A stretch of DNA of 64,000 nt from Chitinivibrionales bacterium. Its GTDB lineage: Bacteria > Fibrobacterota > Chitinivibrionia > Chitinivibrionales > FEN-1185. Positions 25,735 through 35,630 of the stretch are shown here, one piece after another (the first letter of the stretch is position 1; every line of letters starts with the position of its first letter). The notes beneath the pieces were generated by a model. It was not told the origin of the DNA. It saw only the letters and a list, made by a program, of their open reading frames with translations, and searched no databases. The position numbers and the translations under genes were made by a program. The stretch is from NCBI GenBank assembly GCA_035516255.1, contig DATJAL010000014.1:1-64000 (forward strand). Direction: 5' to 3'.

Positions 25735-26974
25735 GATTTTTGGTGATGGTCACCCGGTTGCCTTTCTGGTTGAAAACGACGCTGTCGGCGTAGTTTCTCA
25801 CTATGTAAATGCCACGGCCGCAGTCCTTGATGAGGTTCTCGGGCAGGGTTGGGTCGGGGACCTTCGCGGGGTCGAACCCCTCCCCTTCGTCCATGATCGA
25901 GACGACGATCTTGTTTTTATCTATCGTATGTCCCACCACGACCTTCTTGGAATGGTCCCCCTTGTTGCCGTGGTAGATGGCATTTGCGAACAGCTCGGTG
26001 AGCATGATTTTCATCTTTCTGATGATGTCATCGGCGTAGCCGAGCGAATCCATGGCGCTCAGAATGATGGAGGTTGCCCGGTCCATGTCCTCGAAATAGC
26101 TGATGAACTGCAGGTACACGGAGTCGTTCTCCCTGAACCCGAGTTTTTCCTTGAGCAGGTTCTTGCGCGACTGCGTGAGCAATTCTAAGGCAAGCACCGT
26201 AATGTCGTCTCCGAAGGCGCCTCGGATTTGTGCCGATTGGTACAGTGTTTCGAGTTGCCGGGTAAACTGGCGCGGCGAATCTGTTTTCACTGCCTTGAGC
26301 ATTTCTGCCTCGAGGATCTTGCGGCCCGCTAGGTCGTTCATTCCGGAAAACAAACTGTAAATCCCGTCGGTAAAGAACAGCAGCCAGTCGCCCGAACTAA
26401 GGTAAAGACTTTTCTCTTCGAACGGGCCGTTTTCGAACAGGCCCATGCACACGCCCGTGGATTTCATCGGCTCGAGTGCGCCGCCGGCCCTGCGGTAGAT
26501 GATGGGATACGGGTGGGCCGCGTTGCAATAGGTGAGCCTGTTGTCGTGCAGATCAAGATAGGCAACGAGCGCGGTGATGAAACAGTCCACCGCGACCGTA
26601 CGGACCAGTTCCTCGTTCACCCGCTCGATGACGGCGCGCGGCGAGGTGACGAGCCGCAGGTGGTTGGCAAAAGAGACTTTTGCCAGGGACGCGAGCAGTG
26701 CCGCCGGAACGCCGCTGCTCGCGACGTCGAAAATGACGACGGCAAGGAGGTCGTTACTGAGCTGTACCACGTCAAAGATATCGCCGCCGAGCTGCCGGGA
26801 GGGAAGATAAAGGGACGAAAGCTCGACGCCGTCCACCGTGGGCAGGCGACGGGGTACCAAGGCGGTCTGGACCTTGCGCGCGAGCTCAAGCTCTTCATCT
26901 CGTTGCTCGGCAGCGTTAGTACCGGCACCTGATGCGGCCGCGGTCAAAGCGGTGTTTTTTTCGGACTTTTTCAT
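25721..26974 (-). CDS. SpoIIE-type phosphatase fused to an anti-sigma-like HATPase
   Basis: 417 residues. Residues about 25-235 form a PP2C/SpoIIE domain (LARKVQTALVPRRLP, LPSRQLGGDIFDVVQL, LLFFTDGIYSLF, RGAFGDDITVLAL; the Asp residues bind metal). Residues about 285-410 form an RsbW-like HATPase (MLTELFANAIYHGNKGD, VVSIMDEGEGFDP, GRGIYIVRNYAD). The combination is the core of partner-switching regulation, with phosphatase and kinase on one chain acting on a STAS anti-sigma antagonist. No STAS gene or sensor domain is seen beside it. The short basic N-terminus suggests a cytosolic protein. coaE overlaps its end. Confidence 0.88.
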   Translation of the reverse strand: MKKSEKNTALTAAASGAGTNAAEQRDEELELARKVQTALVPRRLPTVDGVELSSLYLPSRQLGGDIFDVVQLSNDLLAVVIFDVASSGVPAALLASLAKVSFANHLRLVTSPRAVIERVNEELVRTVAVDCFITALVAYLDLHDNRLTYCNAAHPYPIIYRRAGGALEPMKSTGVCMGLFENGPFEEKSLYLSSGDWLLFFTDGIYSLFSGMNDLAGRKILEAEMLKAVKTDSPRQFTRQLETLYQSAQIRGAFGDDITVLALELLTQSRKNLLKEKLGFRENDSVYLQFISYFEDMDRATSIILSAMDSLGYADDIIRKMKIMLTELFANAIYHGNKGDHSKKVVVGHTIDKNKIVVSIMDEGEGFDPAKVPDPTLPENLIKDCGRGIYIVRNYADSVVFNQKGNRVTITKNHAAP

Positions 26975-27126
26975 GGAAATTTCTTGAACCGCATTTAAAT
27001 GAATATTGACAAATCGCGAAGGCGTAAAGTCAGGTAAATAAATTATAAATTGATTCGCGGGGAATGTCTATATATAATATTCGGATAAAAAAGCTGTAAG
27101 AGGGAAAAGGGGAAGGGGATACAAAT

Positions 27127-27143
27127 CAAACAACTGTTGTTTG
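27127..27143. promoter_or_regulatory. Palindrome upstream of the SpoIIE/HATPase gene
   Basis: CAAACAAC-T-GTTGTTTG is a perfect inverted repeat with a one-base centre in the 228-base gap between kup and the phosphatase gene, about 155 bases before the latter. It may be an operator or part of a stem after kup, with which nearby GCTG/CAGC arms also pair. There is no T-run. Confidence 0.3.
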
Positions 27144-27202
27144 CTGATGATTTAGCAGCGAACAATCATTTCAGTCCTCCTTTTAATGCAAAAATAAGCC
27201 GT

Positions 27203-29092
27203 TTAAATTTCGATCTGAACCCCAATCTCAATCACCCTGTTCGGCGGTATGCAGAAAAATTTTGATGCGTCGCACGCGTTGCGGGAAAGAAACGCGAACA
27301 CACCCTTAGACCAGCCGCGTAAGGGCCCGGCTTTGCTTGACGAAAGAAGAGTCTCCCGTCCCAGAAAATAAGTGGTGTCCATTGGTTCGAACGCCAGGCC
27401 TGGCAGCTGCGCCCGTGAAAGCGCGGCCGGAATATCGGGAGTCTCACTGAACCCGTAGTACACGGTGAGCCAATAAAACCCGTCTCCCAAATCGTCGACC
27501 TTGAAGCGGTCCTCGTCCTTGACACGTGGGATATCTTTGGTGATCACGGTCAGAATGACGACCTTGTCATGAAGAATTTTGTTGTGTTTGAAATTGTGTA
27601 AAAGCGTCCGGGGCACGCCGGAAGGGCTCCCCGCAAGGAAAACCGAAATGCCCGGCACCCGTATCGGTTTTTGCGCCACGACGTCAGCGATGAAATCCTT
27701 CATCGAAATGGCGGCGGTCGTGATTTGGCCGCGAAGCATTCTGCGGCCCCTGCTCCAGATCATCATGACGACATAGGTGCCGAAAGCTACGACGAGGGAT
27801 ATCCAGCCGCCATCGGGTATCTTCATAAAATTGGCCGAGAAAAACGAGAAGTCAAAGAACAGGAACACGGCGGCAATGCCGCATGAGGCGAACAGGTTCC
27901 ATTTCCAGAGGCGCCTCATGGCGAAAAACAGCATGACGGTGGTGAACAGCATGGTGGTGGAAACTGCAACGCCGTAGGCGCCCGCAAGGTTGTCCGATTT
28001 GAGGAACACCAGCACGAGAATAATTGTTCCCGCGCAAAGAAGCCCGTTCATCACCGGAACATACACCTGGCCGATCTGGATGTTCGACGTATGGATTATC
28101 GCCAGACGAGGAAAAAATCCCAGTTGTACCGACTGCCGCGCAAGAGAAAAGACACCCGAAATGCATGCCTGCGACGCGATAACAGTTGCCGCAGTCGCTA
28201 GCACCACAAGAGGAATAAGCGCCCACTCAGGCGCGATCCGGTAAAAAAGATTGTCGGTAAGCGTCGGGTTACGCAACAGGAAGGCGCCTTGTCCGAAGTA
28301 GTTGAGGACGAGTGCCGGGAACACGATGTAAAACCAGCCGGCCCTTATAGGGCTTTTTCCGAAATGCCCGATGTCGGCATAGAGCGCCTCTCCGCCTGTA
28401 AGGACAAGAAAGACCGTTCCAAGGGTGAAAAATCCATGCAGCCGATTGTGCATGAAAAACGGTATTGCATAACCAGGATTTACCGCAGTGAGCACCACCG
28501 GATTGGCGGACAAAGAGAACAACCCGAGTATGCCGATTACCGCAAACCACAAGAACATGACAGGACCGAAAACCTTGCCGATGGTTCCGCTTCCATGTCT
28601 CTGGAACCAGAACAGCAGCACAAGAATGACGAGTGAAATAGGAACGACGAGAAACCCGAGTCGAGGCAGCGGCGTCGTGAGGCCCTCCACCGCGCTGAGA
28701 ACGGAGATCACCGGTGTGATGAGAGCATCGCCGTAGAGCAGCGATGCGCCGAAAAGGCCGAGGATTAAAACAGCGCCGCCGGCGGCAGCCGTTTTTTTGC
28801 TTGCTTTTATAAGAAGCGTCATGAGGGCGAGTACGCCGCCTTCACCGTTATTGTCGGCCCTGAGCACGATCAGCAGGTATTTAATGGTTATGAGAACGAG
28901 CAGCGACCAGAAGATGAGCGACAACAGGCCGAGGACGTTTTCGCTTGTCACCGGAAGCGCCCGCGGGCCGTCAAAGCAGATGCGGAGGCCGTACAAAGGG
29001 CTCGTGCCGATGTCGCCGTATACAACGCCAAGGGCCGCGATGACGATACCGACGGTCAATTTTTTTACGGGAGAGAACCCGGCCGATTCCAT
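27203..29092 (-). CDS. kup: KUP-family potassium uptake protein
   Basis: 629 residues, typical of Kup/Trk D proton-coupled potassium transporters. The N-terminus has ALGVVYGDIGTSPLYGLR, the family hallmark, followed by about twelve hydrophobic segments, including LIFWSLLVLITIKYLLIVLR, GGEGVLALMTLL-type DNNGEGGVLALMTLLIKA, and GGEALYADIGHFGKSPIRAG. A hydrophilic C-terminal domain (about 455-629) ends in PPNRVIEIGVQIEI. It lies 122 bases downstream of kdpE on the same strand, so it may be the last gene of the kdp operon or have its own promoter in that gap. Confidence 0.95.
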   Translation of the reverse strand: MESAGFSPVKKLTVGIVIAALGVVYGDIGTSPLYGLRICFDGPRALPVTSENVLGLLSLIFWSLLVLITIKYLLIVLRADNNGEGGVLALMTLLIKASKKTAAAGGAVLILGLFGASLLYGDALITPVISVLSAVEGLTTPLPRLGFLVVPISLVILVLLFWFQRHGSGTIGKVFGPVMFLWFAVIGILGLFSLSANPVVLTAVNPGYAIPFFMHNRLHGFFTLGTVFLVLTGGEALYADIGHFGKSPIRAGWFYIVFPALVLNYFGQGAFLLRNPTLTDNLFYRIAPEWALIPLVVLATAATVIASQACISGVFSLARQSVQLGFFPRLAIIHTSNIQIGQVYVPVMNGLLCAGTIILVLVFLKSDNLAGAYGVAVSTTMLFTTVMLFFAMRRLWKWNLFASCGIAAVFLFFDFSFFSANFMKIPDGGWISLVVAFGTYVVMMIWSRGRRMLRGQITTAAISMKDFIADVVAQKPIRVPGISVFLAGSPSGVPRTLLHNFKHNKILHDKVVILTVITKDIPRVKDEDRFKVDDLGDGFYWLTVYYGFSETPDIPAALSRAQLPGLAFEPMDTTYFLGRETLLSSSKAGPLRGWSKGVFAFLSRNACDASKFFCIPPNRVIEIGVQIEI

Positions 29093-29214
29093 AGAGTTGA
29101 GAGTTAAATTAATAGTTACCGACGATAAATCAAAATGAATGGTGACGACAAAAGGCAGGCAAGGGGAATAACTTGCGGAACCTGATTATTTAATATAGTA
29201 AAGGCATAATATTC

Positions 29215-29922
29215 TTAGGTCCGGCGGTTGAGGACATCAAGGAGCGGCATTCGGTAGCCCACTCCTGATTCCGTAACAAAGAGTTCCGGTGACGCAGGGT
29301 CGATTTCCAGCTTCTTTCGCAGTTGCGCCATGTGAACGCGCAGATTCTGTGTCTCTTCGCTGCGGTACGGCCCCCACAGTTCTTTCATAAGGTGCCGGTG
29401 CGTGAGCACCATGCCGGCGTTTTTAATGAATTGGAGGAGAAGCGTGTATTCCGTGGCCGTGAGCTTTACTTCCGCGTCGCCGTTTTTCACGATGCGTTTT
29501 ACCAAATCGACATAAAGATTTCCGTTCCGAAACTCCCGTATTTCCGCTTTGCCGCGACTGCTGCGGCGCAGGCAAGCTGCCAGGCGGGCGATGAGCTCTC
29601 CCGTGCCGAACGGCTTGGTGACGTAGTCGTCCGCGCCCGCCTCCAACGCCGCCACCTTTTCATTTTCCTCCGCGCGAACCGAGAGAATGATGATCGGCAC
29701 CGTGCTCCATTCACGAATTTTCGAAAGCACCTGTCGCCCATCCATGTCGGGCAGGCCGAGATCCAGAATGACGGCATCGGGCCGACCCGACGCTGCCTGA
29801 TAAATGCCGTCTTTTCCCGTGGGGGCCTCGATGATGCCATACCCGTTTGCCGAAAGCGTGAGCCGCAACAGCCGCCTGATGGCAAGCTCGTCGTCGATGA
29901 TAAGAATCGAGGCGCCAGCCAT
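29215..29922 (-). CDS. kdpE: Response regulator KdpE
   Basis: 235 residues. Receiver domain with phospho-acceptor Asp54 in VILDLGLPDMDG, acidic pocket ILIIDDE, and conserved Thr/Lys (PIIILSVRAEE; DDYVTKPFG). A winged-helix OmpR-type DNA-binding domain follows (LTATEYTLLLQFIKNAGMVL, HRHLMKELWGPYR, RVHMAQLRKKLE). The start overlaps the kdpD stop (TGATG), as usual for the pair. It should activate kdpFABC when potassium is scarce. Confidence 0.96.
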   Translation of the reverse strand: MAGASILIIDDELAIRRLLRLTLSANGYGIIEAPTGKDGIYQAASGRPDAVILDLGLPDMDGRQVLSKIREWSTVPIIILSVRAEENEKVAALEAGADDYVTKPFGTGELIARLAACLRRSSRGKAEIREFRNGNLYVDLVKRIVKNGDAEVKLTATEYTLLLQFIKNAGMVLTHRHLMKELWGPYRSEETQNLRVHMAQLRKKLEIDPASPELFVTESGVGYRMPLLDVLNRRT

Positions 29923-32591
29923 CAGTTCGCTCCATCAGAAGAGGTTGTTTTCTGGTTCAGGGGGAGCCTTATGACGAACCGCGCGCCGCCCTCGGGCCGG
30001 TTCTGCGCCTCTACGGTGCCGCCGTGTGCCTCAACGAAACCCTTGACAATCGACAATCCCAATCCAGTCCCTCCCGGTTTCGCACCGGGGACGCGGTAGA
30101 ATTTGTCGAAAATACGACCGAGCGATTCCGGGGCGAGGCCGGGCCCCTCGTCTTCGACCGCGAACACTGCTGCGCCGTGTTCGGCGTGAACGTCGAGCAT
30201 GATCCTCGTTTTGTCCGGCGTATACTGTGCCGCGTTCAACACGATATTCATGAGGGCTTGCTCGATGAGCGAGGTGTCGAGTTTTACCAAAGGCATATCG
30301 GCATGAACGTTGATTTCTATCCTATGGTTTTTCATCTCGTCCCGGAGGTTTTTGAAAACGGCGTTGACGAGGTCATGAGCGTCGCACCAATCCCAGTTGA
30401 GCTTTATCGCGCCTGATTCAAGCCGTGACATATCAAGGAGATTTTCAACCAGGCGGTTAAGCCGCGCAGCCGCAGCCTGCAGGTCGTCCAAAAGAGCGGT
30501 TCGTGTTTCTTTATTTGCCGAGGTAACAGGGTCGAGGAGGCCGCTTGACGCGCCGGTAATGGTCGCGAGCGGCGTGCGCAGTTCATGGGAGACCGAATTA
30601 AGCAGGGTTCTGCCGAAACGGTCCGCCCTTAGATTGATCCTTTCGAGGGAGAGCCCAATTTGTTGGAGAAACATCTGCAACAAGCCTTCGTTGTCGAAAT
30701 CCAATTCGCGTCCCGCGCTCGTGTCGAGCCCGACAACGCCGAGGCAGCTGCCCTGCACCAGGAGCGGATAGTACCGCGCCCGGGCAAACGGCAGGGTGCC
30801 GGTGCCGCGGCCCGCGGGCTTTTTATTTTTAAAAACCCATTCAGCGACGCTCCATTCCTTGATCGAGTCGGGTTTAAAACTGCTGGCTTGGAGCGGTTCC
30901 CTCAGGAGGTCATTCGCCGGCCCGGAAAGAAAGCCGGTCACCGGTGTGCCGAAAAACGAACCGAGGTGGGTCATGCCGCCGGCCACTGCTTCGTCAACCG
31001 ACTCAACCGATAACAGCTCCTTTACAAGCGCGTATAGTGCCGCCGTGTGGCGTTCCCTTCGCCGCACCATGGAATCACGGGCGCGGACGCGGGAGGTGAG
31101 GGTGCCGGCGACCAGGGCGATGATGAAATAGAGCAGCAGCAAGAGGACATCGGAGGGATGCGCAATAGAAAAGGTAAACCGCGGAGGAATAAAGAAGAAA
31201 TCCCACAGAACCGCGCTGAAAGCGGCGGCCGTCAGAACCGGCCCTCTGCCCGCGAAGAGGGAGAGAACCGCAATGACAAAAAGGAAAAACATGCCGATGG
31301 AGCGGTAATCAACGTACGTCGAAAGAAAAAAACATGCCGCGGCAGCACAGAGCGCTACGGCGCACGAAATCGCGTATTGGTTCGCGGACGAGCGCAGCTT
31401 GAGAACATCTGACACGGTCTTCGGAGCGCTTCCGGCCGCTCCGCTATCGCCCTGCACCACGTAAATGTCGATGCCGCCGCTTTCCCGGATAAGCCGGTTG
31501 ACGAGCGAGCCGCCGCGGAAATAATCGAAGAAGGAGCTGGTCATCGACTTTCCCACCACGATCTGGGTCACGTTGTTCTGGCGGGCCGCGCGCAAAAGCG
31601 CCTTGACAATGTCGTCATCGCTCGTGGTGACCAGAGAGGCGCCCAGCTCCTGCGCCAGGCCGATGTTTTTTTTCAGTCGTTTTTCCTCGGCTGCCGAAAG
31701 CACGCTTGCCGTCTGCACCGAAACCGCGATCCAGGGCGCCTCCATGGTCGCGGCGATGCGCCGCGTCCACCTGATCAACTGCTCTGAATACGGGCTCGGC
31801 CCGATCGCGACCATCAGCCGTTCAACGGTTTTCCACGGCCCGCTGATGCGGTGCTCCCGCATGTAATCTTTCAACTGCAGGTTCACACGTCGGGCCGTGG
31901 CGCGCAACGCGATTTCGCGCAGCGCCGTGAGGGTTCCCCTTTGGAAGAAGTTGGCGATTGCGGCGGCGGAGCGGTCGGCCGTGTAGACTTTTCCCTCAGA
32001 CAGGCGGCGCAGGAGGTCGTCGGGCGAAAGATCGATCAGCTCGATTTCGTCAGCGGCGTCAAGGATACTGTCGGGGACGGTTTCGCGCACTTCGACGCCG
32101 CTGATCTGCTTCACCGTGTCCACGAGGCTTTCAACGTGCTGCACGTTGAGCGTTGAGTAAACGTTTATCCCATTGTCAAGGAGCTCGGCAACGTCCTGAT
32201 GCCGCTTTTGGTGCCGCGTCCCCTCGGCATTGGTATGCGCGAGCTCGTCCACAAGAACGCAGGCGGGTTTTCTGCGGAGAATGCCGTCGAGGTCCATTTC
32301 CTGAATTTCGGTTCCACGGTACCGCACGATGATGCGCGGCAATACATCCAGTCCCGCAAGCAGCGCCTCGGTTTCTTTGCGGCCGTGGGTTTCAATGAAA
32401 CCGGCGAGCACGTACGTGCCCCGCGCCTTGAGTTCATGGGCGGCCTGAAGCATGGCATAGGTTTTCCCCACGCCCGCGGACATGCCGAAAAATAGTTTCA
32501 GCTTTCCCCGCTTTTGCGCGCGTTCGCTGGCCTGGACGCTGGCGAGCATGGCGTCGGGATCGGGGCGTTCCGGTTCGCTCGTCATGGACAA
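29922..32591 (-). CDS. kdpD: Osmosensitive potassium sensor histidine kinase KdpD
   Basis: 889 residues, full length. Order: KdpD domain (about 25-235) with Walker [14 protein letters not shown] and [17 protein letters not shown]; universal-stress-type domain (about 255-375); four-helix membrane segment (about 400-495); GAF-like region (about 520-650); HisKA with the phospho-accepting His in [16 protein letters not shown] near residue 667; HATPase ([48 protein letters not shown]). It senses potassium or turgor and phosphorylates KdpE. The start overlaps the upstream small gene by 10 bases. Confidence 0.97.
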   Translation of the reverse strand: MSMTSEPERPDPDAMLASVQASERAQKRGKLKLFFGMSAGVGKTYAMLQAAHELKARGTYVLAGFIETHGRKETEALLAGLDVLPRIIVRYRGTEIQEMDLDGILRRKPACVLVDELAHTNAEGTRHQKRHQDVAELLDNGINVYSTLNVQHVESLVDTVKQISGVEVRETVPDSILDAADEIELIDLSPDDLLRRLSEGKVYTADRSAAAIANFFQRGTLTALREIALRATARRVNLQLKDYMREHRISGPWKTVERLMVAIGPSPYSEQLIRWTRRIAATMEAPWIAVSVQTASVLSAAEEKRLKKNIGLAQELGASLVTTSDDDIVKALLRAARQNNVTQIVVGKSMTSSFFDYFRGGSLVNRLIRESGGIDIYVVQGDSGAAGSAPKTVSDVLKLRSSANQYAISCAVALCAAAACFFLSTYVDYRSIGMFFLFVIAVLSLFAGRGPVLTAAAFSAVLWDFFFIPPRFTFSIAHPSDVLLLLLYFIIALVAGTLTSRVRARDSMVRRRERHTAALYALVKELLSVESVDEAVAGGMTHLGSFFGTPVTGFLSGPANDLLREPLQASSFKPDSIKEWSVAEWVFKNKKPAGRGTGTLPFARARYYPLLVQGSCLGVVGLDTSAGRELDFDNEGLLQMFLQQIGLSLERINLRADRFGRTLLNSVSHELRTPLATITGASSGLLDPVTSANKETRTALLDDLQAAAARLNRLVENLLDMSRLESGAIKLNWDWCDAHDLVNAVFKNLRDEMKNHRIEINVHADMPLVKLDTSLIEQALMNIVLNAAQYTPDKTRIMLDVHAEHGAAVFAVEDEGPGLAPESLGRIFDKFYRVPGAKPGGTGLGLSIVKGFVEAHGGTVEAQNRPEGGARFVIRLPLNQKTTSSDGAN

Positions 32592-32935
32592 GAGCCTCCC
32601 AGAGAGAAAATCAACAGGACAAGAGCCCCCTTGAATGCAAGATCGTGATCCATCAGTTTTCCCGCGATAACAACACCTTTCAGAAAATAATTGTCAGCAA
32701 CGGCCACCACTTTGATTTTTCCTACTTCGTAAAGTTTACCTTTTGGATTTGTGCGGTAGACGGACAGGGTGTCATTGACCGTGATATTTTTTCTCATCGC
32801 CGTCGAATCGCTCCCGAAAAGGCACAATGGTGTTCCGGCCTCGTTTTCGGGAAAAATGGGCGCGGCATTGCTCAAGAATGGTAAGAAAAGAAAAGTGCTT
32901 GCGATTGACGCAAGGTATGCTGCAAGAAATTTCAT
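32582..32935 (-). CDS. Unknown periplasmic protein inside the kdp operon
   Basis: 117 residues. A signal peptide ([20 protein letters not shown]) leads to a short beta-rich domain: [38 protein letters not shown], then a hydrophobic C-terminal end ([13 protein letters not shown]). The VNDTLSVY...VGKIKVVAV pattern resembles the small C-terminal beta domain of FlgT-like proteins, but this is weak. It sits 10 bases after kdpC and overlaps kdpD by 10, so it is cotranslated with the potassium system. Kdp operons do not normally contain it; a role next to KdpC or KdpD in the envelope is inference. Confidence 0.7.
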   Translation of the reverse strand: MKFLAAYLASIASTFLFLPFLSNAAPIFPENEAGTPLCLFGSDSTAMRKNITVNDTLSVYRTNPKGKLYEVGKIKVVAVADNYFLKGVVIAGKLMDHDLAFKGALVLLIFSLGGSCP

Positions 32936-32945
32936 GATGACCTCC

Positions 32946-33524
32946 TTATCGCTTTGTCAATGAATCAAGAGCAAGGTTTAGTTTCAGGACATTGTCCCGC
33001 CGTTGGCCGAGAAAACCGAACTGCGGCGATTCGATTGAACGTTCCACCAGCGAATCGAGCGCGGCCTTATGTGCCGGATCGAGGCGGCGCTCGCGGGCGA
33101 TTTCGTCTAATTGCAGCCGCGCCGCCTCCGGGCTTATGTCCGGATCAAGGCCGCTTGCGGAGAAAAACAGCATGTCCTGCGGGACCGGAATGCCTGTTCC
33201 GATATTGTAAACTCTTCGAAAATCTTTTTCGCGCGCCGAAACGAAGTTTTTCAATTGCATGCTGATGGCTGCCAGATTGCTTCCGCCGGACGGGAGGGGA
33301 TTGTAGTCGACGGCCGAGGGACGCGAGCGGAAATATTTGTGATCCGTAAACTGCTGACCGATGAGCGCTGATCCTGTTACCGTCCCGCCGGAACGAATCA
33401 TGCTTCCTGATGCCTGATACGGGAATGCAAGCCGGACAATTCCTGCGACGGCCAATGGATAAAGGATTCCGGTGAGTAAAGTCAAAACGAGGAATATGCG
33501 GACCGATTGTGTGAATTGTTTCAT
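32946..33524 (-). CDS. kdpC: Potassium-transporting ATPase subunit KdpC
   Basis: 192 residues with one N-terminal membrane helix (RIFLVLTLLTGILYPLAVAG). KdpC hallmarks are GSALIGQQFTDHKYFRSRPS, YNPLPSGGSNLAAIS, MLFFSASGLDPDISPEAARL and the final VERSIESPQFGFLGQ with VLKLNLALD. It stabilises the KdpFABC complex and helps couple ATP hydrolysis by KdpB to potassium entry through KdpA. It follows kdpB by eight bases. Confidence 0.96.
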   Translation of the reverse strand: MKQFTQSVRIFLVLTLLTGILYPLAVAGIVRLAFPYQASGSMIRSGGTVTGSALIGQQFTDHKYFRSRPSAVDYNPLPSGGSNLAAISMQLKNFVSAREKDFRRVYNIGTGIPVPQDMLFFSASGLDPDISPEAARLQLDEIARERRLDPAHKAALDSLVERSIESPQFGFLGQRRDNVLKLNLALDSLTKR

Positions 33525-33532
33525 GGCGACAC

Positions 33533-35629
33533 CTACACGATATGAAACAGCGATAGAAGAATATCGATCAGTTTGATGCCGATAAATGGGAGAACAATTC
33601 CGCCCAGACCATATACCAGCAGGTTGTGAGCAAGGATCCCGGCAGCGGGCCGGGGCCGGTAGTCCACACCCCGAAGCGCCAGCGGAATGAGCGCGACAAT
33701 GATCAGGGCGTTAAAGATGACCGCACTCAGAATCGCGCTTTCCGGAGAAGCAAGTCTCATGATGTTGAGCGCGTCAAGCGGGCCGGGATGGCCCGCCGAG
33801 GCGAAAAAACCGCCGAACAGCGCGGGGATGATGGCGAAATATTTAGCAACGTCATTGGCGATGCTGAACGTGGTGAGCGAGCCGCGCGTGATGAGGAGCT
33901 GCTTGCCGATCTCCACGATTTCGAGGAGCTTGGTGGGGTTGCTGTCGAGATCGACCATGTTGCCCGCCTCGCGCGCCGCCTGGGTGCCGGAGTTCATGGT
34001 CACGCCGACATCGGCCTGCGCGAGCGCGGGAGCGTCGTTGGTGCCGTCGCCGATCATCGCGACCAGGTGCCCCGTTGCCTGCTCCTCGCGGATGCGGGCG
34101 AGCTTGGTTTCGGGGCTGGCCTCGGCGAGAAAATCATCGACCCCGGCCTCGGCCGCGATCGCTGCGGCGGTGAGCGGATTGTCGCCGGTGATCATCACGG
34201 TCTTGATGCCGCTCTCCCGGAGCCGCGCGAACCGCTCCCTGATGCCGCCCTTGACAACGTCCTTGAGCACGATGACGCCGAGCGCCCGGTTGTCCTCCGC
34301 CACCACGAGGGGCGTGCCGCCCTGCCTCGCCACCGCATCGGCGATGTTGAAGATCGGCAGCGGATACAGCCCGTCCTGCGCATAGATGAAATCGAGGATG
34401 GCGTCCGACGAGCCTTTCCGGATGCGGCGGACGCTGCCGCTTGACGGATTAGGAATGTCCACGCCGCTCATCCTGGTGCGGGCGGAAAAGGGGACGAAGC
34501 GCGCGCCGGTGGCCGCGATGTCGCGCGAGCGGAGGTTGAACTCCCTTTTGGCAAGCACCACGATGGAACGGCCTTCCGGCGTCTCGTCGGCGAGCGAGGC
34601 CAGCTGGGCGGCGTCCGCGAGACGGTCCACGGTGACGCCGGGCCCGGGCAAAAATTGCGTCGCCATGCGGTTGCCGATGGTGATGGTTCCGGTCTTGTCA
34701 AGCAGCAGCACGTCCACGTCGCCGGCCGCCTCGATGGCCCTGCCGCTGGTGGCGAGCACGTTGTGGCCGAGGAGCCGGTTCATACCGCTGATGGCGATGG
34801 CGCTGAGCAGGCCGCCGATAGTGGTGGGGATCAGGCACACGAGCAATGAAACGAGCATTGGCACCGACAGCCGCGCGGCCTGCAACTGCCCCGTGGAAAA
34901 ACCGATGTAATGTGAAAAAGCCGGCAGGGTCATCACCACGACGAGAAACACGAGCGACAGGCTTGACAAAAGAATGGAAAGCGCGATTTCGTTGGGCGTT
35001 TTCTGGCGCGCCGCCCCCTCCACGAGCGCGATCATGCGGTCGAGGAACGAATCACCCAGGGCGGCCGTCACGCGGATCACGATGCGGTCGCTGATCACCC
35101 GCGTGCCGCCCGTCACCGCGCTGCGGTCGCCGCCGCTCTCGCGGATGACCGGCGCGCTCTCGCCGGTCATTGCCGATTCGTCAACGCTGGCCACGCCCTC
35201 GACCACCTCGCCGTCGGAGGGGATGATGTCGCCCGCCTCGCAGACGACAATGTCGCCGGGCGCAAGCTCCGATGCGTTGACGCGCCGTTCCGATTTGTCT
35301 TCAAGTTTCCGCGCAACGGTGTGTGTCCGGCTCTTCCTGAGCTCGGCGGCCTGGGCCTTGCCGCGGCCCTCGGCAATCGCTTCGGCGAAGTTGGCGAAAA
35401 GCACGGTGAACCACAGCCAGAGGGATATCTCCAGGCTGAAAACCGCACTCCCATGATGGCGGAAATCCTGGATCGTCGAGAGCGTTGAAAGCAGTGCGCC
35501 GACCGCCACGATAAAGATGACCGGGTTTTTCGCGAGCGCCGCGGGATTGCATTTACGGATGGCATCGGCTGCGGCGGCCTTGACGATGGCAATGCTGAAG
35601 CCCCTGGTGTTCTGGGGGGAAGCGGCCAT
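33533..35629 (-). CDS. kdpB: Potassium-transporting P-type ATPase KdpB
   Basis: 698 residues from the ATG at 35629, one base after the kdpA stop and preceded by AAGGGGGA; an open frame eight codons longer overlaps kdpA. P-type ATPase motifs: [18 protein letters not shown] (actuator), [14 protein letters not shown] (phosphorylated Asp), [19 protein letters not shown] (hinge), with KdpB-specific [16 protein letters not shown] and [20 protein letters not shown]. It energises high-affinity potassium uptake. Confidence 0.97.
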   Translation of the reverse strand: MAASPQNTRGFSIAIVKAAAADAIRKCNPAALAKNPVIFIVAVGALLSTLSTIQDFRHHGSAVFSLEISLWLWFTVLFANFAEAIAEGRGKAQAAELRKSRTHTVARKLEDKSERRVNASELAPGDIVVCEAGDIIPSDGEVVEGVASVDESAMTGESAPVIRESGGDRSAVTGGTRVISDRIVIRVTAALGDSFLDRMIALVEGAARQKTPNEIALSILLSSLSLVFLVVVMTLPAFSHYIGFSTGQLQAARLSVPMLVSLLVCLIPTTIGGLLSAIAISGMNRLLGHNVLATSGRAIEAAGDVDVLLLDKTGTITIGNRMATQFLPGPGVTVDRLADAAQLASLADETPEGRSIVVLAKREFNLRSRDIAATGARFVPFSARTRMSGVDIPNPSSGSVRRIRKGSSDAILDFIYAQDGLYPLPIFNIADAVARQGGTPLVVAEDNRALGVIVLKDVVKGGIRERFARLRESGIKTVMITGDNPLTAAAIAAEAGVDDFLAEASPETKLARIREEQATGHLVAMIGDGTNDAPALAQADVGVTMNSGTQAAREAGNMVDLDSNPTKLLEIVEIGKQLLITRGSLTTFSIANDVAKYFAIIPALFGGFFASAGHPGPLDALNIMRLASPESAILSAVIFNALIIVALIPLALRGVDYRPRPAAGILAHNLLVYGLGGIVLPFIGIKLIDILLSLFHIV

Positions 35630-35630
35630 T

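Noticed and set aside
29093-29214. c-di-AMP or other riboswitch before kup
   Set aside because: No conserved riboswitch core could be matched in the 122-base gap.
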